Below the pieces are notes generated by a model. That model made no database searches. It was given only the letters and a program-made list of their open reading frames with translations, and was not told where the DNA came from. The translations under genes and the position numbers were made by a program. Below are positions 1-9,163 of a stretch of 64,000 nucleotides of DNA, in pieces. The stretch comes from Treponema sp. (GTDB taxonomy: Bacteria > Spirochaetota > Spirochaetia > Treponematales > Treponemataceae), in NCBI GenBank assembly GCA_024698325.1, contig JAILRG010000132.1, positions 1 through 64,000 of the forward strand. Direction: 5' to 3'. How positions within the stretch are numbered: position 1 is the stretch's first letter; the number at the start of each line of letters is the position of its first letter.

Positions 1-1077
1 CTGTATGATTTCAAGGTGCAGAAGGCCTAAAAAGCCGCATCTAAAGCCGTTACCGAGCGCAACTGAATTGTCTTTTTCGAAGACTAAGCTTGCGTCGTTC
101 AGCTTAAGCTTTTCCATGCTGTCTTTAAGCTCTTCGTAGTCGTTGGAGTCTATCGGGTAGATTGAAGAGAAAACAACCGGCTTTACTTCCTTAAAGCCTG
201 AAAGCGGCTCCGGCGCCGGGTCTGTTGCAAGCGTTACGGTGTCGCCTACGCGTACGTCGCTTACGGTCTTTACGCCGCTTATGATGTAGCCGACGTCGCC
301 TGCTTCAAGCGATTTTTTCTCCTCGTACTTGATTTTGAAAATACCCACCTGCTCTACCTTGTATTCGGTGCCGGAGTGCATAAAGCGGATGGTGTCGCCC
401 GTCTTGATGCGGCCTTCCATCATGCGGATGTGGATGATGACTCCGCGGTATTCGTCGTAGTGGCAGTCAAAGATAAGCGCTTTTGCTTTGCCGTTTACGT
501 CTCCGGTCGGAGCGGGGAACTTGGTCACAATCGCTTCCATCAGGTCATCGATACCCTCGCCGGTCTTTGCGCTCACAGGAACGGCATCGGCACTGTCTAA
601 GCCTAAGTCATGGTCAATCTGGTGCTTTACGGAAGGAAGATCTGCAGAGGGAAGGTCAATCTTGTTGATAACCGGCACGATTGAAAGGTCATGCTCCATC
701 GCCATGTAAAGGTTCGACACAGTCTGGCTTTCTACGCCTTGGGAAGCGTCAATCAAAAGCAGCGCACCCTCGCAGGAAGCAATGGCGCGGCTTACCTCGT
801 ATGAAAAGTCTACATGGCCGGGAGTATCGACAAAGTTCAACTCGTAGTCGTTTCCGTCTTTTGCGTGGTAGGGAATGGTAACCGCCTGGCTTTTTATCGT
901 AATGCCGCGCTCGCGCTCGATATCCATGTTATCAAGGATCTGATTCATCATCTGGCGGTCGTCGATGATTTTTGCGCGCTGGATAAGGCGGTCGGCAAGC
1001 GTAGACTTACCGTGGTCAATGTGCGCAACAATACAGAAGTTGCGCTTGAATTTCAAATCTGTCATACTGATTGCCAT
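1..1077 (-). CDS. lepA: Elongation factor 4 (LepA), N-terminal part; runs off the window start
   Basis: Reverse-strand translation MAISMTDLKFKRNFCIVAHIDHGKSTLADRLIQRAKIIDDRQMMNQILDNMDIERERGITIKSQAV; GTPase P-loop AHIDHGKST and DTPGHVDFSYEV. Start could be 1077 or 1065. Confidence 0.96.
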   Translation of the reverse strand, partial: MAISMTDLKFKRNFCIVAHIDHGKSTLADRLIQRAKIIDDRQMMNQILDNMDIERERGITIKSQAVTIPYHAKDGNDYELNFVDTPGHVDFSYEVSRAIASCEGALLLIDASQGVESQTVSNLYMAMEHDLSIVPVINKIDLPSADLPSVKHQIDHDLGLDSADAVPVSAKTGEGIDDLMEAIVTKFPAPTGDVNGKAKALIFDCHYDEYRGVIIHIRMMEGRIKTGDTIRFMHSGTEYKVEQVGIFKIKYEEKKSLEAGDVGYIISGVKTVSDVRVGDTVTLATDPAPEPLSGFKEVKPVVFSSIYPIDSNDYEELKDSMEKLKLNDASLVFEKDNSVALGNGFRCGFLGLLHLEIIQ

Positions 1078-1217
1078 TTTATCAGAAAGGGCTGTCACTG
1101 TCTAATGCTTTGCAGAGCCGAGGCTGGCTAACGGTATGCTGTTGTCGGCGCTGCAGCAGCCAGGCGCCCTGCCCGCCCGCACAGGCCGCCGCCTTATGAG
1201 GAAAAGCTTCGCACAGA

Positions 1218-2876
1218 CTAGAAATAGTACGGGCTGTCCAGCGTAGCCACAAGCCCTACAGGCACATCAAGATAGCCCTTTTTGCGCTGCTTTGCATAAA
1301 TTGTAATGTAGGCAGCGCTTTTTTCCTGGTTAAACTCAACGTTCTGCACGTTTACATAATCGTTTTCAGAAAAGCCTGATTCATCTGCTGTAGAGCCGCG
1401 TATAACATGCTGAATTGAAAACTTGCGGCTTGAAAGCGATGAAACGCTCGTAAGCTTCATGCCGAGAATCGGCACAAAGGAGCTTGCAATGAGGTCGTTC
1501 TTGTAGACGGTGTAGCCGGGGTTTTCCGGCCGCTCGGCAAGGTACACGGCAGCGGTGCGTTCACTGCCATCCTCGCGCCGGGCAGTTACAGTACAGACGG
1601 TGCCCGCGCTGTAACGCAGCAGCGTATTCTGCAGGTCTTCAAGCGAGGTAACCGGCACGCCGTTAAGCGCGGTAATGACATCGCCAGCCGCAAGGGAGGC
1701 TCGGTTAGCGCCGCCTGCAGGCATTACATACTGCACTTCAAGCCCGACGTTTTTACCAAGTTCGCGTTTAGTGTGGCCATACGAAGCAAGCCACGGATGT
1801 CGCACTTTACCGCCATGGTAGAGCGCCGGAAGCACGGCCTTTAAGTATTCCACCGGAATTGCGAAATTCAAGCCTTCGTACTGGAGCATGCCGGCAAAGG
1901 CAATCGCCTGCACAAGTCCATTACCGTCAATACAGGGGCCACCGGAATTTCCGCTGTTAATCGCGGCATCTATCTGCATAACCTGCCCGGTGGTAAAAAG
2001 CTTTCTGTCAGTAGCGCTTACAATGCCTTTGGTAAGCGTGCGCTCCAAGCCGACCGGGCTTCCGATGGCGTATATGCTGTCGCCAACGTCAAGGTCTGCG
2101 CTTGAGCCAAGCGTAAACACATAGGGAGCGTCCACCTCTGCCTTTATTAGCGCCAGGTCGATAACGCTGTCATAGCCGATGACTTTTGCAGGAATGCGCG
2201 TATCGCTGTCTTCGGCAAGCTTAATGTAAAGCCGTGCATACCCTTCGTACTTGGGGTCTACCAGATTTGCGATAACGTGATGGTTCGTAACGATATAGCC
2301 GTCTTTAGCAATGAAAAAGCCCGAACCGATGACGCGGTCTGCATAGCCGACGCCGTTTTCGACTTTTATGCCCTGATCCACCCAAATGGTAACAGTGCCG
2401 TTTATGTATGCAGAGACCTTTTTGGCGGTGTCACCCGAAGCCGAAATTGAACTTACATTAGACAGCCCCGGTACATTCTGTAAAGAAAGCTCCCTGAGCG
2501 TGCCGGAATCCTTTACAAGCGCTGAAAGTTTTTCGTATCCGCAGGCTGAAAGCGACTGATACAGTGAAAGCGCTGTATACCAGTCTTCTTTTTCAATCGC
2601 TTCGTTGTAGCGGGAGACGACGGCTTCTGCACAGGAGGCGATTGTATCTGCATCTGCAAGCAAACGTGCGCGCCAGAGCGCCTCGACGGCATCTTTTTCT
2701 CGAAGAGCTGCAATGCGCTTGATTTCCTCGTTTCTCACATCTTCGGAAGTGTAGTCAGGAAGCTCATAGACATGCTTCGGCTGCTTTACCGAGGCGCAGG
2801 AAGCACACACTGACAAAACCAGCACACCTGCAAACAGGCACACGGTTTTAAGAGCGCACATGGATTTATCGCACAT
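1218..2876 (-). CDS. Trypsin-like serine protease with PDZ domain (HtrA/Deg-like), probable lipoprotein
   Basis: NHHVIANL, DLALIKAE and INSGNSGGPCIDGNG catalytic motifs; PDZ-like C-terminal half; signal peptide ending VCASC if started at internal Met (MCDKSMCALK). Confidence 0.85.
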   Translation of the reverse strand: MCDKSMCALKTVCLFAGVLVLSVCASCASVKQPKHVYELPDYTSEDVRNEEIKRIAALREKDAVEALWRARLLADADTIASCAEAVVSRYNEAIEKEDWYTALSLYQSLSACGYEKLSALVKDSGTLRELSLQNVPGLSNVSSISASGDTAKKVSAYINGTVTIWVDQGIKVENGVGYADRVIGSGFFIAKDGYIVTNHHVIANLVDPKYEGYARLYIKLAEDSDTRIPAKVIGYDSVIDLALIKAEVDAPYVFTLGSSADLDVGDSIYAIGSPVGLERTLTKGIVSATDRKLFTTGQVMQIDAAINSGNSGGPCIDGNGLVQAIAFAGMLQYEGLNFAIPVEYLKAVLPALYHGGKVRHPWLASYGHTKRELGKNVGLEVQYVMPAGGANRASLAAGDVITALNGVPVTSLEDLQNTLLRYSAGTVCTVTARREDGSERTAAVYLAERPENPGYTVYKNDLIASSFVPILGMKLTSVSSLSSRKFSIQHVIRGSTADESGFSENDYVNVQNVEFNQEKSAAYITIYAKQRKKGYLDVPVGLVATLDSPYYF

Positions 2877-5031
2877 TGCGGTTTTCCAGATTTTTTGTTT
2901 TTGAATCAGCTTCATTATTGTCCGCTGCCGGGGGCAGCTTTTCTCCAAAAATCATATTTCCAGCACGAACGGCAAGCATGCGTTCGCCTTCGTCTTCAAC
3001 TATTAAAGAAACACCTTGAAAGGCCGTTTGGTTAACAGCAGAACGAATTTTTTCCGCAGCTTTTTTACTGCCGGCATCTCCGAGCCAGTACACACCGTCG
3101 CTTTTCGTTACAGGGAGCGTCTCCTCGCCATTAGAAACAGACACGGGAACGCCATCGGTGCTTTTTACACAAACCACGGACTCGGTAAGCGGCTGATGAA
3201 AATACGCTTCCTCACGAAGCCTGCCATCTGCTTCCAGCGGCTGTTTGACATAACGGATGTCCCACAACCCGTCGCCGTCAGTATCCCAGGAAGCAATCTT
3301 TCCTTCGCCCGGCAGGTACTCTTCCGTAAAATCAGGGATAGTGTCGCCGTTCTGATCAACCTGAATCATGCGCACATAAAAACCCGTTCCGGAACTGGGA
3401 GCGCCAAAAAGGTTTGTCATAATCTGCATTTCGTCAGCAGTAGAAATATAGTCCTGATCTTCGCCGGGACCTGCATATCCATACGTTTCTGTCGTTTCAA
3501 AAAGGCCGTCGCCATCAGTATCGACCGTTCGGAGGGCCGGTAAACCGCCATCAAAATGCGCCTGTGCGTAGAGCCGCCCGTCTTTCGTATAATACCGGGC
3601 GAGCTGAGGAACGCCATCTAAAAGGCTCACGCGGATTCTAGCACCAGTGCGTTCCTTTGAGGGAAGCTCATAGCTTGTAGAAGCGAGCAGGAGCGTCCGG
3701 GCAGAAACCTGCTGCAGTTTTTCCGGCACAGAGGGATAAAAGAGATCAAGCGAAAGCGCGTTTTTTACGGAATCAAGTACCGGCATCGTAAACGGTGTCC
3801 AGGAGAGCGTCTCGCCTACCAGATTGAACTCAAGAACAGGCTCGTCTGCCGAGTCTAGATACAGCGCCTTCTGAACCCAGGGCCAGGTAGTGTACTGCAC
3901 ATCCAGAGCCCCCTCAGAAAGATGAACGACAACCGGCACGCCAAAATCGCAGTCACAGGTCCAGTCGTTTTCACCGTCCTGCGTTTCATCATAGGAGACG
4001 GTAACCGGACGGCCTCTTGCATACACAACGGAAAGGTTTGTTTCAAGGTCGCCGTCGGTATCAGAAACAATAATGCCGTCGTAAGCGGTCAGATATTCTG
4101 CCAGGTCTTTTTTTGCTGCCTCTGTCGTTACGAGAGGAACAAAAGCTTCCAGAACTGAAAGGTCAATTTCTCTGTCGGCAAATTCGAAAAAGCGGTCGAG
4201 AGCCTCATCCTCGCTCACTAAACCGGCGCGAAGCGCTGTCTCTGCATACAGAGGCGCCTTAAGCCCCCGCGCCTTAAACGAATTAAGCATGCGGGTCTTT
4301 TGCTTTCCCTCTGCAAAGATTGCGGCATACAACTCAAGCTCAGCATCTGCATCAGCATAATGCGACAGCTGCAGGATAAATGCATCGGCAAGCTTTCTTA
4401 CAAGCGGATTCATGACGACTTCGGCACCTTCCGGCGCATACAAACACGATTTCTGCAGCGGGTATTCATGAGCAAAAAACAGACGCGCAAAACGCACATC
4501 CTTCGGATAAATACGGCGCGCCGCGTCAATTTTTTCGCGGGCTTTTTCGATATGCTCTTCGTCACCGACATTGTAGAATGCTTTTACGCGAAGATATTCT
4601 GCGTCAGCAGAGTACAAAAACGGGGCGCCGTCCAGAACAGAAACGGCTTCGGTATACAGTCCGGTGCTGCAGAGAATATCTGCATACAGGATGCGCGCGC
4701 CGTCACGGTTGTAGTCGACCCACTCGGCGTCATTCAAGGCTTTTACAACCAGCGGCAGGACTTTTGCGCGGGACGAGCCGAGCATAGACTTCGTTACAGC
4801 ATTTATGTACCAGAGATCCGCTATTGTATCATCGTAGGCAAGGCCAATCTCAGCCTGGGCCTCTGCATCTTTCCAGGCTTTTTCTGAAGCATACTGCTTT
4901 GCAAGCTGCAGATAGCGTATAGCCGTGCGGCGGTTAGCAATCATGGCGCTGCTTCCCGCTTCTGCCAGAACAGGAATCGAAAACAGTCCAAAAACTGAAC
5001 ATACTACTGCTGCCAGAAATGTCTTTTTCAT
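2866..5031 (-). CDS. Exported TPR-like protein with repeated DxDGDG motifs, unknown function
   Basis: Signal peptide MKKTFLAAVVCSVFGLFSIPVLAEA; N-terminal TPR-like helices; C-terminal DTDGDGLFET, DQNGDTIPDF, DTDGDGLWDI motifs. Confidence 0.7.
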   Translation of the reverse strand: MKKTFLAAVVCSVFGLFSIPVLAEAGSSAMIANRRTAIRYLQLAKQYASEKAWKDAEAQAEIGLAYDDTIADLWYINAVTKSMLGSSRAKVLPLVVKALNDAEWVDYNRDGARILYADILCSTGLYTEAVSVLDGAPFLYSADAEYLRVKAFYNVGDEEHIEKAREKIDAARRIYPKDVRFARLFFAHEYPLQKSCLYAPEGAEVVMNPLVRKLADAFILQLSHYADADAELELYAAIFAEGKQKTRMLNSFKARGLKAPLYAETALRAGLVSEDEALDRFFEFADREIDLSVLEAFVPLVTTEAAKKDLAEYLTAYDGIIVSDTDGDLETNLSVVYARGRPVTVSYDETQDGENDWTCDCDFGVPVVVHLSEGALDVQYTTWPWVQKALYLDSADEPVLEFNLVGETLSWTPFTMPVLDSVKNALSLDLFYPSVPEKLQQVSARTLLLASTSYELPSKERTGARIRVSLLDGVPQLARYYTKDGRLYAQAHFDGGLPALRTVDTDGDGLFETTETYGYAGPGEDQDYISTADEMQIMTNLFGAPSSGTGFYVRMIQVDQNGDTIPDFTEEYLPGEGKIASWDTDGDGLWDIRYVKQPLEADGRLREEAYFHQPLTESVVCVKSTDGVPVSVSNGEETLPVTKSDGVYWLGDAGSKKAAEKIRSAVNQTAFQGVSLIVEDEGERMLAVRAGNMIFGEKLPPAADNNEADSKTKNLENRNVR

Positions 5032-5038
5032 ATTGTGA

Positions 5039-6406
5039 TTATAACTTCCTTTCTTTTTCTATCCAGTCAGGTTTTCCACACAGGGAACCAAGAACACAGA
5101 CTATGGGCTGCCCGGCAGCTGCAAGTTCCTGCACCACAGGAATCTGACAGCGCTCGTCTTGAGCAACATGCCATGCAGAAAAAAGTCCGCTTACAGAACG
5201 GGGGTTTCCATCTGGACCGGAAACTACGTCTTGCGCCTGAACACTGCGTATGCAGGCTGGAAGCGAAACCCGGCACACAGCCCGGGCGGACGCATCCGGC
5301 TCCAGACAGGTAAGCACGCCGTCATCGTTTACGGCAAAAACGATACCGCAAAGGACACAGTTTTTTCCGCGCTCTGTAAGTATACCAAGAAATCCCGTTT
5401 CAGTCGCCTTTTTTTGCTGTTTTTTTACATAAAGCCGGTCTTTTTTTATGTGACAGACGATGCCGGCGGCTTCAAGCCTGCCGGAAACAGCAAAGTCCGG
5501 AGAGATGACAGTACGCACGGCAGTGTACGGGAAACGACTGTCGGTCTGAAGGGCTGTAAGCGCGCGATATAAGGCACGGCGGCGAAGCGCAGCTGGAAGT
5601 GCATAAAAAAAGCCCGCAGGAAGAGAAAGGCCCTGCTCTCCTTTTTTTTCCCATAAAATCTTACCTGCTTCTGCTTCCAGATAGTCATTGTCATCAGAAG
5701 ATTTTTCCGCACCAGAAAGGACGGCCCGCCGCCAGCCTGGATAGACGCCATCGAGAGCGGGAAGCAGCGTGTGCCGGATTGCATTCCTAAGATACTGCGT
5801 ATCACTGTTAGTAGCATCGGTCCGCCAGCTGATGCCCTGTAGCCTGAGGTAGCGTTCGATGTCCGCACGGGGAATCAACAGCATGGGGCGTATGAACACA
5901 TCCCTCTGAAACGCAATTCCCTGAGACGCGGAACTTCCCTGAAGAAAGCGCATAACAAGCGTCTCAAGCTGGTCATTTTGATTATGCGCAAGCGAAACAG
6001 CGCAAAGTTTTTCTTCCTTGGCAAACTGTCTGAATGCCTGATAGCGGAGAAAGCGGGCGGCTTCCTCAATCCCTTTACCGCGTTTTTCTGCAGTTTCTTT
6101 CACCATTCCCCGGGGAATCGTATGCACACGAAAAGCTACTCCGCAGGAAGCGCAATATGAGGAGACAAAATCCGCATCCCCCTTCGATTCTGCTTCCGGC
6201 CGTATATTGTGATTTACAGTAAGGACCGCCAGAGCTTTTGCGCCAAAAAGGTGCAGCAGTGCGGTAAGAAGTGCCATAGAATCGGCGCCTCCAGAAACAG
6301 CGACTCCCAGCCGCTCTCCCCGGGACATAGCGCTCCGTATAGCGTCGTCAAAACAGAGAGATGAGTCAAACCGTGCAATAAAATCATCGTTTGAAATGGC
6401 AGTCAT
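5039..6406 (-). CDS. tilS: tRNA(Ile)-lysidine synthetase
   Basis: PP-loop VAVSGGADSMALLTALLHLF; HNQNDQLETLVMRFLQG; RNAIRHTLLPAL. Confidence 0.93.
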   Translation of the reverse strand: MTAISNDDFIARFDSSLCFDDAIRSAMSRGERLGVAVSGGADSMALLTALLHLFGAKALAVLTVNHNIRPEAESKGDADFVSSYCASCGVAFRVHTIPRGMVKETAEKRGKGIEEAARFLRYQAFRQFAKEEKLCAVSLAHNQNDQLETLVMRFLQGSSASQGIAFQRDVFIRPMLLIPRADIERYLRLQGISWRTDATNSDTQYLRNAIRHTLLPALDGVYPGWRRAVLSGAEKSSDDNDYLEAEAGKILWEKKGEQGLSLPAGFFYALPAALRRRALYRALTALQTDSRFPYTAVRTVISPDFAVSGRLEAAGIVCHIKKDRLYVKKQQKKATETGFLGILTERGKNCVLCGIVFAVNDDGVLTCLEPDASARAVCRVSLPACIRSVQAQDVVSGPDGNPRSVSGLFSAWHVAQDERCQIPVVQELAAAGQPIVCVLGSLCGKPDWIEKERKL

Positions 6407-6427
6407 AAAAAGAGCGTGCAGAAGGCT

Positions 6428-6463
6428 ATAAAAAAAGCCCCCTCAGGCGGGGGCTTTTTCTGC
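6428..6463 (-). terminator. Rho-independent terminator downstream of rplY
   Basis: Minus strand GAAAAAGCCCCCGCCTGAGGGGGCTTTTTTT. Confidence 0.85.
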
Positions 6464-6473
6464 AGATTCAGGC

Positions 6474-7025
6474 CTAGCGAGCCGGAGCTACAGTAACCAG
6501 TGATGCTTCCGGATTGGTCAGGATAGTAACCTTATCGCCAAGGTCAAGATCCTTAACGCATAGATTGTCACCGATGTTTACTTTAGAAACATCAACAACC
6601 AGGCGCACCGGGAGATCTTTCGGCAGACACTTAATCACAACTTCCGGAATGTGCTTAACCATAAAGCCACCCTTCAGTACACCAGCAGCAGTACCGCTGT
6701 ACTGTACCTTGTACTTTCTGGTTACGGGCTTTGTGTTTGTTACCGCGAAGAAATCTGCATGAAGAACAGAATCTGTCTTGATGTCGTACTCTGTTGCACG
6801 GATGAATGCATCATAAGATGTGCCTTCAACGTTCAATGTTACGAGCGTTGTAGATGTGATAGTACGCCACACTTTGTTGAATGCTGCGCTATCCACGTCG
6901 AGAGAAACGGCCTCTCCCTTTTCGTTGTACATAACTGCAGGAATACGACCTGCAGCACGAAGCTGTTTGGCAACCTTTTTACCGGTCTCCGCACGTTTTT
7001 TTGCTTCAATTACCAACTGATCCAT
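6474..7025 (-). CDS. rplY: 50S ribosomal protein L25/general stress protein Ctc
   Basis: RIPAVMYNEKGEAVSLDVD and L25/TL5 C-terminal beta domain; length 183 aa. Confidence 0.92.
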   Translation of the reverse strand: MDQLVIEAKKRAETGKKVAKQLRAAGRIPAVMYNEKGEAVSLDVDSAAFNKVWRTITSTTLVTLNVEGTSYDAFIRATEYDIKTDSVLHADFFAVTNTKPVTRKYKVQYSGTAAGVLKGGFMVKHIPEVVIKCLPKDLPVRLVVDVSKVNIGDNLCVKDLDLGDKVTILTNPEASLVTVAPAR

Positions 7026-7061
7026 TTTTTGGACTCCTTACCGTAATAAAATTTAGGTTTG

Positions 7062-7134
7062 CTGGGACGACAGGATTCGAACCTGTGGAATACCGGCACC
7101 AAAAGCCGGGGGCTTACCGCTTGCCGACGTCCCA
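7062..7134 (-). tRNA. tRNA-Gln (anticodon TTG)
   Basis: Minus strand TGGGACGTCGGCAAGCGGTAAGCCCCCGGCTTTTGGTGCCGGTATTCCACAGGTTCGAATCCTGTCGTCCCAG; complete cloverleaf, loop TT-TTG-GT, discriminator G; CCA not encoded. Confidence 0.95.
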
Positions 7135-7147
7135 AAAATTTACAATT

Positions 7148-7438
7148 TTAATCATCCTCGGCTTCACCGGGAGCAGCTTCTTCAACATGCCCCGCGACGT
7201 ATTCCGAAAGGATTTTATCCTGCAGCGCATTTCTAAACTCCGGGCTTATCGGATGCGCCACATCTTTGTACTCACCGTTTGCCGTCTTCCGGCTCGGCAT
7301 TGCGATAAACAAGCCTGTTTTTCCTTCAATGATTTTGACATTGTGAATAACAAAGCAGTTATCAAATGTTACCGTCACATAAGCGCGAAGCTTTCCTTCT
7401 GCCGTGACCTTACGAATGCGCAGTTCTGTTACTTCCAT
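7148..7438 (-). CDS. spoVG: SpoVG family regulator
   Basis: MEVTELRIRKV...NVKIIEGKTGLFIAMPSRKTANGEYKDVAHPISPEFR is the SpoVG signature. Confidence 0.96.
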   Translation of the reverse strand: MEVTELRIRKVTAEGKLRAYVTVTFDNCFVIHNVKIIEGKTGLFIAMPSRKTANGEYKDVAHPISPEFRNALQDKILSEYVAGHVEEAAPGEAEDD

Positions 7439-7477
7439 AATGCATTCCTCCGCTGTACGATTGCCAAAACTGCTATG

Positions 7478-8344
7478 TCAAGTCAGCGCAAGGACACAGC
7501 GTTTCCATGTTTTCTGCAGCAAATTATATGCTTTTGTTGCCGAATCTGCCGAATCATACACGCCAAAAACTACAGCGCCCGAACCGGTCATCTCCGACCA
7601 AACAGCTCCGCTATTTCGTATATCCTGTAATGCATGTCCGATTACCGGATATTTTGTAACAAGAGCAGGCGTAAATGTATTAGCAAACGTCCAGTCCTTC
7701 ACAGAACCGGCATACATACGCTCAAGCTCTAAAAAAGGCGGGCATCGAACATCGCTGCCTGCCATAAACGCCGCATCTACCAGACCATACGCCTCTTTTG
7801 TAGAGGAATGTACTTCCGGCAGAACCAGCACGAAATGTAAATCTTTACGGCGCAGGATTGTCTGAACAACCTCGCCCCTTCCGCTCACCAGCGCAGCGCC
7901 CGTTTCATCTTTACAGTGCATAAAGAAAAACACATCACTGCCCACATTCGCTGCTATAGCATCCAGCAAGTCCTGTGTAAGTGCAGTTTCCGTAAGCCGC
8001 GCAAAAGCCTTTACGAAGGAAGCCGCATCCGAAGAGCCGCCCCCAAGACCACCGCCAGCCGGAATACGCTTGGTAAGCATTACCTGCACGCCAGTATGAA
8101 CGCCGGTTAAGCGGCAGAACTCACGGTATGCAGCTGTTATCGTATTTTCAGCCGGGAGCGTCATCTGCTCACAACTGACAATGCATCTTTCATTCTCCTG
8201 TAACGGACGTATCACGATATCATCATAAAAATCAACCGTCTGAAAAATGCTCTCGATGTTATGAAATCCGTCCTCTCTCCGAGGCAGAACCCTCAGACCG
8301 ATATTCACCTTTGCAGGCGCACGAATTTGCACATCGGATAACAT
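7478..8344 (-). CDS. ispE: 4-diphosphocytidyl-2-C-methyl-D-erythritol kinase
   Basis: GHMP kinase motif KRIPAGGGLGGGSSDAASF; APAKVNIGLRVLPRREDGFHNIESIF. Confidence 0.94.
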   Translation of the reverse strand: MLSDVQIRAPAKVNIGLRVLPRREDGFHNIESIFQTVDFYDDIVIRPLQENERCIVSCEQMTLPAENTITAAYREFCRLTGVHTGVQVMLTKRIPAGGGLGGGSSDAASFVKAFARLTETALTQDLLDAIAANVGSDVFFFMHCKDETGAALVSGRGEVVQTILRRKDLHFVLVLPEVHSSTKEAYGLVDAAFMAGSDVRCPPFLELERMYAGSVKDWTFANTFTPALVTKYPVIGHALQDIRNSGAVWSEMTGSGAVVFGVYDSADSATKAYNLLQKTWKRCVLALT

Positions 8345-8353
8345 AGTTCCTTA

Positions 8354-8381
8354 ATTATACTAAATTCCCTTGTAAAGTCAA
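8354..8381 (-). promoter_or_regulatory. Sigma-70-type promoter of ispE
   Basis: Minus strand TTGACT-N16-TATAAT; -10 edge is 9 nt from the ispE ATG. Confidence 0.7.
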
Positions 8382-8456
8382 TATTATTAATCACACAAGG
8401 ATGTCTACAGACATTGCAAATAACAGAGAATTGTACTGTATTTTACCGTTATCTTG

Positions 8457-8486
8457 TTGACATTACAAATACACTGGCTTTATAGT
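8457..8486 (+). promoter_or_regulatory. Sigma-70-type promoter of the acidic-protein gene
   Basis: TTGACA-N18-TATAGT, followed by GGTAGC then ATG at 8493. Confidence 0.8.
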
Positions 8487-8492
8487 GGTAGC

Positions 8493-8750
8493 ATGGCAAA
8501 CGAAGGCACTTATTTCGACCCGTCAGAGATGGAAGCGTATGGATTCTCCTATGATGATGAATACAATGATGACGTCTCTGAAGAAGATGACTTTGAGGAC
8601 GAAGACGATTACGACGACTTCGATGATGACACATTGTATGAAGACAGCTTCGACGATGATTTAGCTGCGGATGATGACCTTGACGAAGATTTTGATGACT
8701 TCGATGATGATTCCGCGGATGACAACGGATTCGAAGACGACTTCAACTAA
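8493..8750 (+). CDS. Extremely acidic 85-aa protein of unknown function
   Basis: MANEGTYFDPSEMEAYGFSYDD...; 33 Asp + 11 Glu, no Lys/Arg/His; own promoter and terminator. Confidence 0.8.
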   Translation: MANEGTYFDPSEMEAYGFSYDDEYNDDVSEEDDFEDEDDYDDFDDDTLYEDSFDDDLAADDDLDEDFDDFDDDSADDNGFEDDFN

Positions 8751-8751
8751 A

Positions 8752-8789
8752 ACAAAAAAAAGAGCGCCGTTATAGCGCTCTTTTTTTTG
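8752..8789. terminator. Bidirectional terminator between convergent genes
   Basis: aaaaaaaaagAGCGCcgttataGCGCTcttttttttg. Confidence 0.85.
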
Positions 8790-9146
8790 CTACTTCAGGA
8801 CAGTTCCTGCGTGCCAGAGTTTTTCAAGCTCATAGAATTCGCGGGCAGACGCTGACATCAAATGCACGACAACCGGGCCGATATCAATCAGATTCCAGTC
8901 ATCGCCATCAGGAAGCTTGTTGTGAGTCTGATGGATCTGCATGTTATGAGCCTTTACATAGTCGGAAACCTGCTTTACAAGTCCCTGCCAGTGGGCCGAG
9001 CTCTTAATTGTTGCAATAACAAAACAATCCGTCCAGCTGTTCAGCTCTGAAACATCAATAACGGTTACCTGCTCACCTTTGCCATCTTCCAAAACCTGCG
9101 CAATTTCCAGCGCCTGTGTTTTAATCTCATCACTAATCATAAACAT
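8790..9146 (-). CDS. rsfS: Ribosomal silencing factor RsfS (Iojap)
   Basis: ELNSWTDCFVIATIKSSAHWQGLV; GPVVVHLMSASAREFYELEKLW. Confidence 0.94.
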   Translation of the reverse strand: MFMISDEIKTQALEIAQVLEDGKGEQVTVIDVSELNSWTDCFVIATIKSSAHWQGLVKQVSDYVKAHNMQIHQTHNKLPDGDDWNLIDIGPVVVHLMSASAREFYELEKLWHAGTVLK

Positions 9147-9163
9147 TCACCTCTTGCATTGTA

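Noticed and set aside
7001-7630. 209-aa plus-strand ORF crossing the tRNA
   Set aside because: Runs through tRNA-Gln, spoVG and ispE on the opposite strand; not coding.
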